Source of the DNA: Verrucomicrobiota bacterium
Lineage (GTDB): Bacteria > Verrucomicrobiota > Verrucomicrobiia > Opitutales > Opitutaceae
NCBI GenBank assembly: GCA_023428905.1
Contig: JAEYWP010000004.1
Location: 62,001-126,000 of the forward strand
Direction of reading: 5' to 3'
Length of the DNA stretch: 64,000 nucleotides
Shown here: piece by piece, positions 9,769 through 19,046 of the stretch
Layout: each line of letters begins with the position of its first letter
Numbering within the stretch: the first letter of the stretch is position 1
Translations under genes and position numbers: made by a program
The notes under the pieces: generated by a model
The model's input: the letters and a program-made list of their open reading frames with translations, nothing else
Database searches by the model: none
What the model was told of the DNA's origin: nothing

Positions 9769-10530
9769 TCAGCTGTGGAGGAGTTTGGCCTCGACCCCGA
9801 GGATGCTGAAGATCAGCGCGAGGGTGGACCCGCTGACGTAGAACAACACCTGGCGGGTGTCGACCATGCCGCGGGTGAAGTCCTGCAGGTGGGTGAAAAC
9901 GTCCGCGTAGGTCAGCACGACCTTGGCGGGTTGCAGGGCCTCGTGATTGAGGAATTCAGCGCCCTGCATAAAACGCATCCCGAGGATGAGCAGGAAGAGC
10001 ATGCCGAAGGCGAGGAGTCCGGCCACCGCCTGGTTGCGGGAGAGGGAGCTGGCGAAGATCCCAATCGCCACGAAAAACAGCCCTGATACCGCCATAAAAA
10101 GATAACCACCCAGCATGGGCCCCCAGTCGAGCAGCCGGGTGTCGGCGGCAAAACGCTGGACGATCCAGAAGAAGCCGCCGGTGCAGGCCCAGAGCATGAG
10201 GTACAGGACGTAGGCGGCGCTGAACTTGCCCAGGACCACCTCAAAAGTCGTGACCGGGGTGGTGAGGAGCGTCTCCAGGGTGCCGAACCGCCGCTCTTCC
10301 GAAATGCTCTTCATGGTGAGCAGCGGCACCATCACGAGGACCGGTATCCAGAAATAAAAGAAGAAGAAGGCCGCCGGCGACGTCTCCTGGGGAGTCTCGG
10401 TGTAGCTTTCGAGGAGGCTGGTGAAGATCACGCCCATCACCCCGAGGAACCACACGGCCGCGATGTAGGTGCTGGGGCTGACGAGCAGCATGCGGACCTC
10501 GTGGCTGAGAATGGTGAAGTAGTGGCGCAT
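9769..10530 (-). CDS. ABC-2 type permease (GldF-like)
   Basis: A 253-residue integral membrane protein with about six hydrophobic helices, beginning near residue 22 and ending with a C-terminal helix around 228-247. The central segment MKSISEERRFGTLETLLTTPV (about residues 73-93) is the signature of ABC-2/GldF-type permeases that couple to a separate ATPase. It is followed within 3 bases by the GldG-like gene and preceded, across about 124 bases, by the ATPase gene on the same strand. The three together form one ABC system. Direction and substrate are not determined by the sequence; relatives are usually regarded as exporters. Confidence 0.88.
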   Translation of the reverse strand: MRHYFTILSHEVRMLLVSPSTYIAAVWFLGVMGVIFTSLLESYTETPQETSPAAFFFFYFWIPVLVMVPLLTMKSISEERRFGTLETLLTTPVTTFEVVLGKFSAAYVLYLMLWACTGGFFWIVQRFAADTRLLDWGPMLGGYLFMAVSGLFFVAIGIFASSLSRNQAVAGLLAFGMLFLLILGMRFMQGAEFLNHEALQPAKVVLTYADVFTHLQDFTRGMVDTRQVLFYVSGSTLALIFSILGVEAKLLHS

Positions 10531-10654
10531 TTAAGATTGGGAACGGTGATGACGGCGGACGCCGGCCGAAGTTGCGAGGATGGAGACGCACATCGGCGGG
10601 AGGGTCGGCGAGGAGGGCATGGTCGTGCAGGTCTCGTGACGGGCGGTGCGCGCG

Positions 10655-11650
10655 TCAGCGCCCCGGCTTGGCGTCGACGATCTCCCAGGTGCGTCGCGTG
10701 GCGGTGAGGAAGACGTCTTCGAGGGAGGGATGCTCCTGGGCGAGTCCGCGGAGGCGAAAGCGCGCGTCCGCGGTCAGGGCCTTGAGCAGGGCCTCGCCCA
10801 GGGGTTCATCGCGCGAGGTGGTGAGGCGGACGGTGTGAAAACCGTGGAGATCCGGCGCGGACTGGTCGGCAATCTGCAGCGAGGAATCGACCGCTCCCAG
10901 CACGGCGGGGAGGGCGGCCATCTCCCCCGAGATTTCGAGGCGGTAGAGGGAGTGGCCAAGGATTTCGCGGCGGAGCTCGTTGGGTGTCCCGCTGGCGACG
11001 ACCCGTCCCTGGTTGATGATGAGGACGCGGTCGCAGGTCATTTCGATTTCCGGAAGGATGTGGCTGGAGATGATCACAGTCATCCGGCCGCGCAGGCTCG
11101 CGATCAGGTCACGGACGATCAGGATCTGGTGCGGATCGAGCCCGATGGTGGGCTCGTCCATGATGATCACCGGAGGCTCCGCGAGGATGGCCTCCGCGAT
11201 CCCGACGCGCTGCCGGAAGCCCTTGGATAATTTGCCGATGATGCGGTGGCGGACGCGCTTCAGATCGCAGAGCTCCAGCACCTCGTCGAGCCGCGTGCCC
11301 AGCTTGCGGCGTGGGATCTCCTTCAGGCGGCCGCGGTAATACAGGTACTCCGAGACGCGCATGTCCTCTGGCAGCGGGTTGTTCTCCGGCATGTAGCCGA
11401 TCAGGCGTTTGACCTTTTCCGCTTCGGTGGCAACGGACGCGCCGCAGAGCCGCACCGAACCCGACGTCGCCGGCAGGTAGCCGGTGAGGATACGCATGGT
11501 CGTGCTTTTGCCGGCACCGTTTGGGCCGAGGAACCCGACGATCTCACCCTGCCTGACGGAAAAACTGATGCCGTTCACGGCGGCCACGCCCGCGTAGGTC
11601 TTTACCAGATTCTGGACATCAATCGCCGGCGGGGAGGAGGGTTCTGACAT
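10655..11650 (-). CDS. ABC transporter ATP-binding protein (GldA-like)
   Basis: A 331-residue ATPase with Walker A GPNGAGKST (about residues 44-52), Q-loop region GYMPENNPLPEDM, signature LSKGFRQR and Walker B IIMDEPTIGLDP. The last 90 residues form the C-terminal extension typical of ABC-2/GldA-type ATPases, possibly regulatory. I chose the ATG at 11650 because the preceding 59 in-frame residues are basic and unlike the family; there is no clear ribosome-binding site. It heads the minus-strand run ATPase, permease, GldG, DUF4340, AsmA-like, and energises that membrane complex from the cytoplasm. Confidence 0.92.
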   Translation of the reverse strand: MSEPSSPPAIDVQNLVKTYAGVAAVNGISFSVRQGEIVGFLGPNGAGKSTTMRILTGYLPATSGSVRLCGASVATEAEKVKRLIGYMPENNPLPEDMRVSEYLYYRGRLKEIPRRKLGTRLDEVLELCDLKRVRHRIIGKLSKGFRQRVGIAEAILAEPPVIIMDEPTIGLDPHQILIVRDLIASLRGRMTVIISSHILPEIEMTCDRVLIINQGRVVASGTPNELRREILGHSLYRLEISGEMAALPAVLGAVDSSLQIADQSAPDLHGFHTVRLTTSRDEPLGEALLKALTADARFRLRGLAQEHPSLEDVFLTATRRTWEIVDAKPGR

Positions 11651-11808
11651 GGAGAGTGCTGACCTACTGCATACGTTTTCGGCGCGTTGAAAAGCTTGGA
11701 GAATGTCCCGTCGGCGCCGTTTTTCGCCAGCGCCCGGGCATAACGTCCAGCGTCGAGCGCCGATCTGCGGAAAGACCGGCGGTCGTGCGGCCGATCCCGG
11801 ACGGCGCG

Positions 11809-12582
11809 TCAGTGGTTTAAGCGCCACGCCGCGGCGAGGCCCTGGAGGGTCAGGTCCGGGACGACGCGAAAGGGCGTTTTCAGCGATTTGCGCAGCAAGT
11901 CGGCGCTGCCGCCGGTGGCCAGGATGGGGATCTCGCGCTCGCCGCGCGCGGCCAACTCCGCCAGCACGGCGTCGAGCAGCGCCTGGATCATGCCGCCGAA
12001 ACCGATCACCGTGCCGATACGCATCGCTTCGATCGTCGACTGGCCGATGGCGCGCGGCACATCGATCGATTCGTCCAGGCGGGGAAGCAGCGCCGTTTGC
12101 TCGTGCAGGTAGCGGCGCATCACCTCGACACCCGGTGCGATGATGCCGCCCTCGTAGCCGTTCTGGCGGCTGATGACGTCAAAGGTGACCGCCGTACCCA
12201 TGTCGATCACGATGGCCGGGGTGCCGACCAGCGCGGCCGCCCCCGCCGCATTGGCGAGGCGGTCCTGACCGATCTCCTGGGGGCGGGGATACCCGATGGC
12301 GACACCGAGGCGCTGGTCGGCCGTGAGCTGAAAGACCGGAACGGAAAGGCTCCACTGGTGGAAGACCCGGAGGAGGCGCTCGGTCGCCTCAGGGACGACG
12401 GAACAGAAAGCCACGCCCTCCAGCCCCGGGGCCTCGCCAAAGAGCCGGGAGAGCTGTGGACCCATGCCGTCCGCGTAGTGGTCGAGCTCGCGGGTCTTGA
12501 GGTGGCGGAGCTCGGAGGTGCCGGAGTCCCCGACGCAGGCAAAATGGGTGTGTGTATTTCCGACGTCGATACAGAGCAGCAT
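11809..12582 (-). CDS. coaX: Type III pantothenate kinase
   Basis: A 257-residue ASKHA-fold kinase that phosphorylates pantothenate in the first step of coenzyme A synthesis. Family motifs are all present: the phosphate-1 loop CIDVGNTHTHFA at residues 4-15, the GQDRLANAAG loop near 103, IDMGTAVTFD near 126 and GGIIAPGV near 146. Type III enzymes are not feedback-inhibited by CoA and need a monovalent cation, which is known of the family and not visible here. It follows birA by 93 bases on the same strand, in a common bacterial pairing (birA-coaX), with nadC upstream. Confidence 0.95.
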   Translation of the reverse strand: MLLCIDVGNTHTHFACVGDSGTSELRHLKTRELDHYADGMGPQLSRLFGEAPGLEGVAFCSVVPEATERLLRVFHQWSLSVPVFQLTADQRLGVAIGYPRPQEIGQDRLANAAGAAALVGTPAIVIDMGTAVTFDVISRQNGYEGGIIAPGVEVMRRYLHEQTALLPRLDESIDVPRAIGQSTIEAMRIGTVIGFGGMIQALLDAVLAELAARGEREIPILATGGSADLLRKSLKTPFRVVPDLTLQGLAAAWRLNH

Positions 12583-12675
12583 GAGGGTGGCGCGGTGTGG
12601 AGCGACATCTCAACACACCTGGGCGCGGCGTCCATCCCTCAGTGTCGCCGCCCCGGCCGGGGCCGCGAGACCGCG

Positions 12676-13701
12676 CTACCTCTTCTCCAGGGTGACCTCG
12701 CCGGCGCGGAAGCGCTCGGTCCGGCCCAGGTCGGTGCGGACGATCAGCGAACCCTCGTCATCGATCCCGAGGGCCGTGCCCCGGATGTGCTGGGTGCCGT
12801 GGATCAGGCCGATCGGGCGTTCCCGCAGGACGTCGCAGGCATGCCAGCGTTCGGCAAAATTGCGGGTGTACGCGCCGGAGACGAACTGCTCGTAGGCGTC
12901 CAGCACCCGGCCGATCAGGGCGGCGGCAAATTTGTTGATGTCGAGGATGGCGCGGGTCTGCTCGGAGAGCGAGGTGGCCCGCTTGGCGAGGGTTTCCGGA
13001 AGGGAGCTGGGCCCGCTGTTGATGTTCAGGCCGAGGCCGAACACCAGGTCGCGGATCTGATCCGCGTCCATACGCGCCTCGGTCAGCATTCCGCCTGCCT
13101 TGCGACCGTCGAAAAGGATGTCGTTGGGCCATTTCACTCCGGGGGTGGACCGCGTGAAGTTTGCCACCACTTCACACACGTTCACGCCCATCCAGAGGGT
13201 AAAGGTCTGCATCCGCTCCGGTGGGACTTCCGGGCGGAAGGCAAAACTGGCGTACAGGTTGCCCTGGGCCTCGCTGTGCCAGACGCGCCCGAAGCGCCCG
13301 CGCCCGCGGGTCTGGCGTCGCGCGATCACGACAAAGGGGGTGCGGCGGCCGGAGGCGAGCTGCCGCATGGCCTCGTCGTTGGTGCTGTCGATTTCGTCGA
13401 CACACTCGATCCCAAACTCCAGCTGGCGGGCGGCGAGGTGCGCCTCGATCAGGGGCTGGTTGATCACGCTCGGGCGGCCGGTCAGCCTGTATCCACGGGC
13501 CCGGACGGCCTCGAAGTTAAAACCCTGCGCCCGGAGCTTCTCCATGTATTGCCAGACCGCTACGCGGCTCATGTCCAGGGCCTTGGCGAGGTGGCTCCCC
13601 GAAACAAAGCCGGCCTCCTTTTCAAGCAGGGCACGGAGTATGACAATTTCCGGGCTGGGGGTACCGGATTCGCGGGCGCGGGAGTCGTTCGGAAAAAACA
13701 C
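12676..13701 (-). CDS. birA: Biotin-[acetyl-CoA-carboxylase] ligase, with HTH domain
   Basis: A 341-residue bifunctional-type biotin protein ligase. Residues about 20-75 form a winged helix-turn-helix (SGSHLAKALDMSRVAVWQYM then GYRL), so it may also repress biotin genes. The catalytic core carries TRGRGRFGR, the biotinyl-adenylate loop, near residue 130, and the ligase signature KWPND followed by KAGGML. A C-terminal SH3-like domain closes the protein (ALGIDDEGSLIVRT). It attaches biotin to the carrier protein of acetyl-CoA carboxylase, linking it to the fatty-acid genes elsewhere in the window. It lies between nadC and coaX on one strand. Confidence 0.95.
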   Translation of the reverse strand: MFFPNDSRARESGTPSPEIVILRALLEKEAGFVSGSHLAKALDMSRVAVWQYMEKLRAQGFNFEAVRARGYRLTGRPSVINQPLIEAHLAARQLEFGIECVDEIDSTNDEAMRQLASGRRTPFVVIARRQTRGRGRFGRVWHSEAQGNLYASFAFRPEVPPERMQTFTLWMGVNVCEVVANFTRSTPGVKWPNDILFDGRKAGGMLTEARMDADQIRDLVFGLGLNINSGPSSLPETLAKRATSLSEQTRAILDINKFAAALIGRVLDAYEQFVSGAYTRNFAERWHACDVLRERPIGLIHGTQHIRGTALGIDDEGSLIVRTDLGRTERFRAGEVTLEKR

Positions 13702-13732
13702 AGGTGAGGAGCGGGATCTGGAGGATCGGGAC

Positions 13733-14716
13733 CTACGACCGCCGTCGCCAATCGAGCCCGATATCTACCCAGACACTCTGGTGAACCAGCGCCCCGGTAG
13801 AGGCGAAATCCAGACCAAGATCAGCGAGGCGAGGCAAGGTCTTAAGCGTGATGCCGCCGCTGGCCTCGGTGAAGGCGCGGCCGCCGATCAGCTGCACCGC
13901 CTTTTTCAGCTGCGCGGGCGTGAAGTTATCGAGGAGAATCACGTCCGCGCCGGCCGCGAGAACGGATGGAATCTGCTCCATCATGTCTACTTCTACTTCG
14001 ACCGGCAGGTCCGTCGCCGCGCGCCGCGCCGCGGTCACCGCCTCGGCCAGCCGGCTCGGGCTGCCGATGTCGCGGCCGGTCGCGACCTCAAAACCGAGGA
14101 GGGCGAGATGATTGTCCTTCAACATCACCCGGTCGAAGAGACCCAGGCGGTGGTTCCAGCCCCCGCCGCAGGCCACGGCGTATTTTTCCAGCATGCGGTA
14201 GCCGGGGGTGGTTTTTCGGGTATCCAGGAGGCGGGTACGCGACTTGCCCAACGCGTCGACGTAGCGGCGGGTCTGGGTGGCGACCCCGGAGAGGCGCTGG
14301 AGGAAGTTCAGGATAATGCGTTCGGCCGCGAGCAGCACTCTGGGGTCACCGCTGATGGTGGCGAGCACGCCGCCCTCGCCGACCAGGCGCCCGTCCTTGC
14401 TGCGGAGCTGGACATGGGCGTTTTCGCCATAGGCCTTGAGGATCAGGCTGATCAGGGGCAGGCCGCACGCGACCAGGGGTTGCCGGGCGACCAGGTCGGC
14501 GGAGCCGGAACGCGGCGTGCGCGCGATCGCGCCGGTGGAGTGATCGCCGGGCCGCTCCGGGCGCTCGCGCAGCCCCAGCCCGGCGAGGTCCTCGTCGCGC
14601 GCACTTTCGATCAGCCGGCGCAGGTAGGCGAGGTCGAGGTCATCCCAGGTTAGCCTCTGGATGAGCGCCTCGGCGAGGTGTTGGCGGGAAAACTCGGGCA
14701 TTTCACGGCAGGACAT
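13733..14716 (-). CDS. nadC: Nicotinate-nucleotide pyrophosphorylase (carboxylating)
   Basis: A 327-residue quinolinate phosphoribosyltransferase, which makes nicotinate mononucleotide from quinolinate and PRPP in de novo NAD synthesis. Visible signatures are LNFLQRLSGVATQTRRYV, LLDTRKTTPGYRMLEKYAV, the NHRLGLFDRVMLKDNH substrate loop, VEVEVD, ILLDNFTP and EASGGITL, in the family order. It is somewhat longer than typical (about 280-290) because of an N-terminal extension and an insertion around residues 45-75. It is 31 bases upstream of birA and is divergently oriented from the nucleotidyltransferase at 14823, with about 105 bases between them for both promoters. Confidence 0.95.
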   Translation of the reverse strand: MSCREMPEFSRQHLAEALIQRLTWDDLDLAYLRRLIESARDEDLAGLGLRERPERPGDHSTGAIARTPRSGSADLVARQPLVACGLPLISLILKAYGENAHVQLRSKDGRLVGEGGVLATISGDPRVLLAAERIILNFLQRLSGVATQTRRYVDALGKSRTRLLDTRKTTPGYRMLEKYAVACGGGWNHRLGLFDRVMLKDNHLALLGFEVATGRDIGSPSRLAEAVTAARRAATDLPVEVEVDMMEQIPSVLAAGADVILLDNFTPAQLKKAVQLIGGRAFTEASGGITLKTLPRLADLGLDFASTGALVHQSVWVDIGLDWRRRS

Positions 14717-14822
14717 GTTTTTGTGAAAAAAAGTCGACCGGCTTTTCGAGATTGCGGCACGGCAGTCCGGTTTCGGAGTCTAGGCGGCGCTCCCGCTTCA
14801 CTCACCCATTCCTTCCCAAGCC

Positions 14823-15689
14823 ATGGCAACGCCCATCAAGAAAGCCCTCATCACCGCGGCCGGTCCCGGCCAGCGACGCCTTCCGCTGCAATCGCTTACC
14901 GATCGGCACGGTGAGTCCAAACCGGCCATTGCGATCATCCTCGGTGAGATGCTGGAGGCGGGGCTGGAAAAAGTGGGGGTGGTGGTGTCCCCCTCCGATC
15001 AGGCTGCCTATGAGGCGATCCTGGCGCCGTTTGCGAACCAGGTGACCTACCTGGTGCAGTCTGCACCGAACGGATACGGGGATGCCGTTCTCTGCGGGCG
15101 GGAGTTTGTGGGCAACGAGTCCTTCCTGCTCCAGGTGAGCGACCACCTCTACGTCAGCGGCAGCGAGAAAAGTTGCACCCGCCAGCTGTTGGAAATCGCC
15201 GCGGCGGAAACCTGCGCCGTATCCGCGGTTCAGGCGACGCATGAGAGCCAGCTCCGCTTCTACGGCACCGTGGCAGGCTCGCTACTGGCCGGCCGCACCG
15301 GGCTGTACCAGATTGAAAACGTGATCGAGAAGCCCACGCCGACCGTGGCTGAGCAGCAGTGTGTGGTGCCGGGGCTCCGCAGCGGGCACTACCTCTGCTT
15401 TTTTGGCATGCACGTGCTGACACCGACCGTCTTCACCCTGCTGGCGGAGGACGCCGCGTCGCACCCGGGCGCAAAACTCGGCCTCTCGCCGGCCCTTTCC
15501 CGGCTCGCCTCGCGCGAGAGTTATATCGCGGCGGAGCTTTCGGGCCGCCGTTCCGACCTCGAGGCGCAGTTCGGCGTCCTGCGCGCCCAGATCGCCCTCG
15601 CGCTCAATGGGTCCGCTCGCGAGGACATGCTCGCGCTGCTGGCCGAGGAACTTGCCATCGATGCCAGCCGCAGCGCGGCCCGCCGCTGA
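14823..15689 (+). CDS. GalU-like sugar-phosphate nucleotidyltransferase
   Basis: A 288-residue GT-A-fold nucleotidyltransferase resembling UTP-glucose-1-phosphate uridylyltransferase. The N-terminus KKALITAAGPGQRRLP corresponds to the nucleotide loop, but the usual GxGTR is GPGQRR. ESKPA and GEMLEAG follow as in GalU, and YGDAVLCGREFVG matches the LGHAVL region. The sugar-phosphate-metal loop reads QVSDHLYV where GalU has a DD pair, so the chemistry may differ. It is only 12 bases upstream of the kinase-pyrophosphorylase fusion and is surely co-transcribed with it, suggesting a shared NDP-sugar pathway. It starts at the ATG at 14823 after a clear family N-terminus. The substrate is unknown. 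Confidence 0.8.
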   Translation: MATPIKKALITAAGPGQRRLPLQSLTDRHGESKPAIAIILGEMLEAGLEKVGVVVSPSDQAAYEAILAPFANQVTYLVQSAPNGYGDAVLCGREFVGNESFLLQVSDHLYVSGSEKSCTRQLLEIAAAETCAVSAVQATHESQLRFYGTVAGSLLAGRTGLYQIENVIEKPTPTVAEQQCVVPGLRSGHYLCFFGMHVLTPTVFTLLAEDAASHPGAKLGLSPALSRLASRESYIAAELSGRRSDLEAQFGVLRAQIALALNGSAREDMLALLAEELAIDASRSAARR

Positions 15690-15701
15690 CCCCTGATCCC
15701 T

Positions 15702-18700
15702 GTGGACGCCACCCTCACCGCCCTCGTCGAGGGCGCCGCTTCAGACGGCGCCTATTTCGAAAGCCTCTGCCGCAAGGCCGACCGCACCGCGCTGGAGCGC
15801 ATGGCGGCCGATCTGGAGGCCTACCGCCGGTCCGCGACGAATTTCTACCATCGCGTCCGCAGCATCTTCTTCCTGGAGGCGCTGCACCGCTATTTCCTGC
15901 CCCCGCATTATCCGCAGGACGTGAGCGGCACGATCCCGTTTGCCGGACACCAGCACAACCTGGCCCGGCGCTTCGAGGAGGCGGTCGGCGTCTTTCTCGC
16001 CCACCAGAAAGAGCACGGTTCCTCCGACGCACTGAGCAGCGCACTCGCCGCCGCCTACCATGGCCTCGCCTTCAAGACCCTCGCCCAGCAGGTCCAGAAG
16101 ACGGTGCGCCTCGTGCGCGGCAATCAGTGGATGTTCCGCATGGGCCACCCCGGGGATTATCCGCTGCAGTTGCGCCGCGAGTTGCTCGCCCGCGCCCAAC
16201 CGGAAGACCCGGCGCCTGTCCTCTTCGAGGAGACGGCGGTGCGGATGGACCTGAGCCACGCCGCCTGGAGCGACATCTTCTTCCTCGGGATGGACTATCC
16301 GGAGGGAGCCAAGGTGCTTAACATCTCGGTCAACCTCGGTGTCCACGGCAAGGATACGTCCACCCGGGCGCCGGTCTGTGCCTTCCTGCGCGTGATCGAC
16401 GAGCCGGTGCTTCGGCTGACCAGCGTGGACCTCGGCGCCACCGTCGACATCCAGTCCCTCGAAGACGTGTTTGATTTCGCCAAGGACTACCTCGGCCTGC
16501 TCAAGGCCGCGGTGATCGCCTCGGGCGTGATTCCATCGGGCCTCGAGGGGTCGGGGGTTCAGCTGAGCGCGGTGCTCAACCGACTGTGCGGACCGGGCAA
16601 GGGACTGGAAATTGCCAGCCAGGTCCGCGACATCCCCAAGGGCTCCCGACTGGCCGTCTCCACCAACCTGCTGGGCTGTCTGATCGCGTTGTGCATGCGC
16701 GCGACGGGCCAGACCGCCAGCCTGACCGGGCCGCTTTCCGAGGGGGAGCGCCGCACGATTGCGAGTCGCGCCATCCTTGGCGAATGGCTCGGTGGGTCCG
16801 GCGGTGGCTGGCAGGACTCGGGCGGTGTCTGGCCGGGCATCAAGCTGATCGAGGGCGTCGCCGCAGTGTCAGGCGATACCGAATACGGGACGAGCCGCGG
16901 GCGGCTGCTCCCGCAGCACACCCTCCTGGACCGCTCGCAGATCACGGAGCAGACGCGCCGTGAACTGCAGGACAGCCTGATCCTCGTGCACGGCGGCATG
17001 TCGCAGAACGTCGGTCCCATCCTGGAGATGGTGACGGAGAAATACCTCCTCAAACTCGAGCGCGAGTGGCTCGCCCGGCGCGAGGCCCAGGAGATTCTCC
17101 AGGGCATCGTCGACGCCCTCCGGAGCGGCGACGTGGCGAAGGTGGCCGAGCTCACCACCCGCAACTTTGTCGGGCCGATCCAGACGATCATCCCGTGGGC
17201 GAGCAACGCCTACACCGAGCGTCTGATCGCGGAGGCCAAGGCGGCGCTGGGCGCCGATTTCCGCGGCTTCGTCATGCTCGGTGGCATGTCGGGCGGAGGC
17301 ATGGGCTTTTTTGTCGACCCGCGCACCAAGGCGGCCTCGCGCGAGAAGCTCCTCGCGATCATGGTTCGCACCAAGCGTTCGCTCGAGAGCGCCCTCCCGT
17401 TTGCGATGGATCCGGTGGTGTACGACTTCGAGATCAACGAAGCCGGCACCTTCGCGACCCTGCGCCAGGGAGCGGAAGCCATGCTCTCGCCCGAGTATTA
17501 CCTCTTCATGGTGCCGCGCTGGCTTCGCCAGGACCCGCGCACCCTCCGCCCGGAGATCCGCCGCGAGATGGACCGGTTTTCCGCGGGCAGCCTGTATGGG
17601 CAGGGCGAACGCTCCCTCCTTGCGCCCCTGATGCAGCGCATCTTCCCCGCGCAGGCCGGCTCCCGGCAGGCCGGCGGGACCGGCGAGACCCTCCGGGAGC
17701 TTCTCGCTGCCAACGGCTTTGATGCCATCCAGCACGAGCGTATCCGCGAGGATCTGCGCGCGGGCCGGATCGGGCTGGCCCAGAACCGCCTGCCCGCGAC
17801 GGCTGAGGTCGAGGACGTGCGGCCGGGTGAGGTGGTGCCGATTTACCACGCGGACGCCGAGGCCGAACGCGTCGGGTGGCAGGCCTTGCGCGAGGGCAGG
17901 ATTGCCGTGGTCACGCTCGCGGCAGGCGCGGGCAGCCGCTGGACCCAGGGCGCCGGCACGGTCAAGGCGCTGCACCCCTTCGCCAAGTTGAAGGGGAGGC
18001 ACCGCAGTTTCATCGAGACCCACCTGGCCAAGAGCCGGGCCATCTCCGAGGCATGCGGGACGCCGGTGACCCACCTCTTCACCACCAGCAACCTGACCCA
18101 TGCGCCCATGGCCGCCACCCTCCAGGCCGAGGGCAATTTTGGATACAAGGGCCGCGTGGTGCTGTCGCCGGGCCGCTCGATCGGGCTCCGCATGGTCCCG
18201 ATGGCGCGCGACCTGCGTTTCTCCTATGAGGAAATGCCGCACCAGCAGCTCGACCCGCAGAAGGAGAAGGTGCGGCAGAGCCTGCACAAGGCGCTGATCG
18301 AATGGGCGATCAACACCGGCGAGGCCAGCGACTACACCGACAACGTGCCGATGCAGTGCCTGCACCCGGTGGGCCACTGGTACGAGATCGCCAACCTGCT
18401 CCTCAACGGGACCCTGCAGCAGCTGCTGGAAAGCCAGCCGCAGCTGGAGCACCTGCTGCTCCACAATATCGATACACTGGGTGCCAATCTCGATCCCACC
18501 GTTTTCGGACGGCATCTCCTCGAGGGCGCGGCCCTGAGCGTGGAGGTGATCCGGCGCCGGCTGGAGGATCGCGGCGGCGGTCTCGCGCGCGTCAACGGGC
18601 AACTCCGCCTGGTCGAGGGGCTGGCCCTCGCCCGCGAGGAGGACGAGTTCAAGCTGACCTACTACAACAGCGCGACCAACTGGATCCACATCGACTCCCT

Positions 18701-19025
18701 GCTGGAACTGTTCGGCCTCGATCGCCGGACGATCTCACAGCCCGACAAGGTCGCCGCCGGGGTGCGCACCCTTGCGGCCAAGATGCCGACTTACATCACG
18801 CTCAAGGATGTGAAAAAGCGCTGGGGCAACGGCCAGGAGGATATCATGCCGGTCTCGCAGTTTGAAAAGCTGTGGGGTGACATGACCACGCTGCACGACT
18901 TGGAGATCCGCTTCCTCGCAGTGCCGCGAGCGCGCGGTCAACAGCTGAAGGACCAGGCCCAGCTCGACGGCTGGCTGCGGGACGGGTCCGCGGCTGCAAT
19001 CGAGCGCCTCTGCACCTTCGCCTGA
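15702..19025 (+). CDS. GHMP kinase (fucokinase-type) fused to UDPGP-family pyrophosphorylase
   Basis: An 1107-residue fusion starting at a GTG 12 bases after the upstream stop. Residues about 1-190 are a helical region with no recognised domain. Residues about 200-640 are a GHMP kinase of the fucokinase type: NLGVHGKDTSTRAP near 210, the ATP loop DIPKGSRLAVST near 310, GGGWQDSGGVWPGIK near 367, and MLGGMSGGGMGF near 525. Residues about 725-1100 match the UDPGP uridylyltransferase family: LAAGAGSRWTQGAGTVKA near 739, HPVGHWYEIA near 887, NIDTLGANLDP near 925 and YNSATNWIHI near 986. Together the two halves could convert a free sugar to its 1-phosphate and then to an NDP-sugar, as bifunctional Fkp does for fucose, but with the domain order reversed and a different pyrophosphorylase class. 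The substrate is not known. Confidence 0.8.
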   Translation: MDATLTALVEGAASDGAYFESLCRKADRTALERMAADLEAYRRSATNFYHRVRSIFFLEALHRYFLPPHYPQDVSGTIPFAGHQHNLARRFEEAVGVFLAHQKEHGSSDALSSALAAAYHGLAFKTLAQQVQKTVRLVRGNQWMFRMGHPGDYPLQLRRELLARAQPEDPAPVLFEETAVRMDLSHAAWSDIFFLGMDYPEGAKVLNISVNLGVHGKDTSTRAPVCAFLRVIDEPVLRLTSVDLGATVDIQSLEDVFDFAKDYLGLLKAAVIASGVIPSGLEGSGVQLSAVLNRLCGPGKGLEIASQVRDIPKGSRLAVSTNLLGCLIALCMRATGQTASLTGPLSEGERRTIASRAILGEWLGGSGGGWQDSGGVWPGIKLIEGVAAVSGDTEYGTSRGRLLPQHTLLDRSQITEQTRRELQDSLILVHGGMSQNVGPILEMVTEKYLLKLEREWLARREAQEILQGIVDALRSGDVAKVAELTTRNFVGPIQTIIPWASNAYTERLIAEAKAALGADFRGFVMLGGMSGGGMGFFVDPRTKAASREKLLAIMVRTKRSLESALPFAMDPVVYDFEINEAGTFATLRQGAEAMLSPEYYLFMVPRWLRQDPRTLRPEIRREMDRFSAGSLYGQGERSLLAPLMQRIFPAQAGSRQAGGTGETLRELLAANGFDAIQHERIREDLRAGRIGLAQNRLPATAEVEDVRPGEVVPIYHADAEAERVGWQALREGRIAVVTLAAGAGSRWTQGAGTVKALHPFAKLKGRHRSFIETHLAKSRAISEACGTPVTHLFTTSNLTHAPMAATLQAEGNFGYKGRVVLSPGRSIGLRMVPMARDLRFSYEEMPHQQLDPQKEKVRQSLHKALIEWAINTGEASDYTDNVPMQCLHPVGHWYEIANLLLNGTLQQLLESQPQLEHLLLHNIDTLGANLDPTVFGRHLLEGAALSVEVIRRRLEDRGGGLARVNGQLRLVEGLALAREEDEFKLTYYNSATNWIHIDSLLELFGLDRRTISQPDKVAAGVRTLAAKMPTYITLKDVKKRWGNGQEDIMPVSQFEKLWGDMTTLHDLEIRFLAVPRARGQQLKDQAQLDGWLRDGSAAAIERLCTFA

Positions 19026-19046
19026 GAACGAGGACCTCGCGCGGGC

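Noticed and set aside
12097..13707. Open frame of 536 codons on the plus strand over coaX and birA
   Set aside because: Both underlying genes have full sets of family motifs on the minus strand.
16869..18689. Open frame of 606 codons on the minus strand inside the kinase-pyrophosphorylase fusion
   Set aside because: Fully antisense to a gene with clear GHMP and UDPGP motifs; composition is that of a high-GC shadow.
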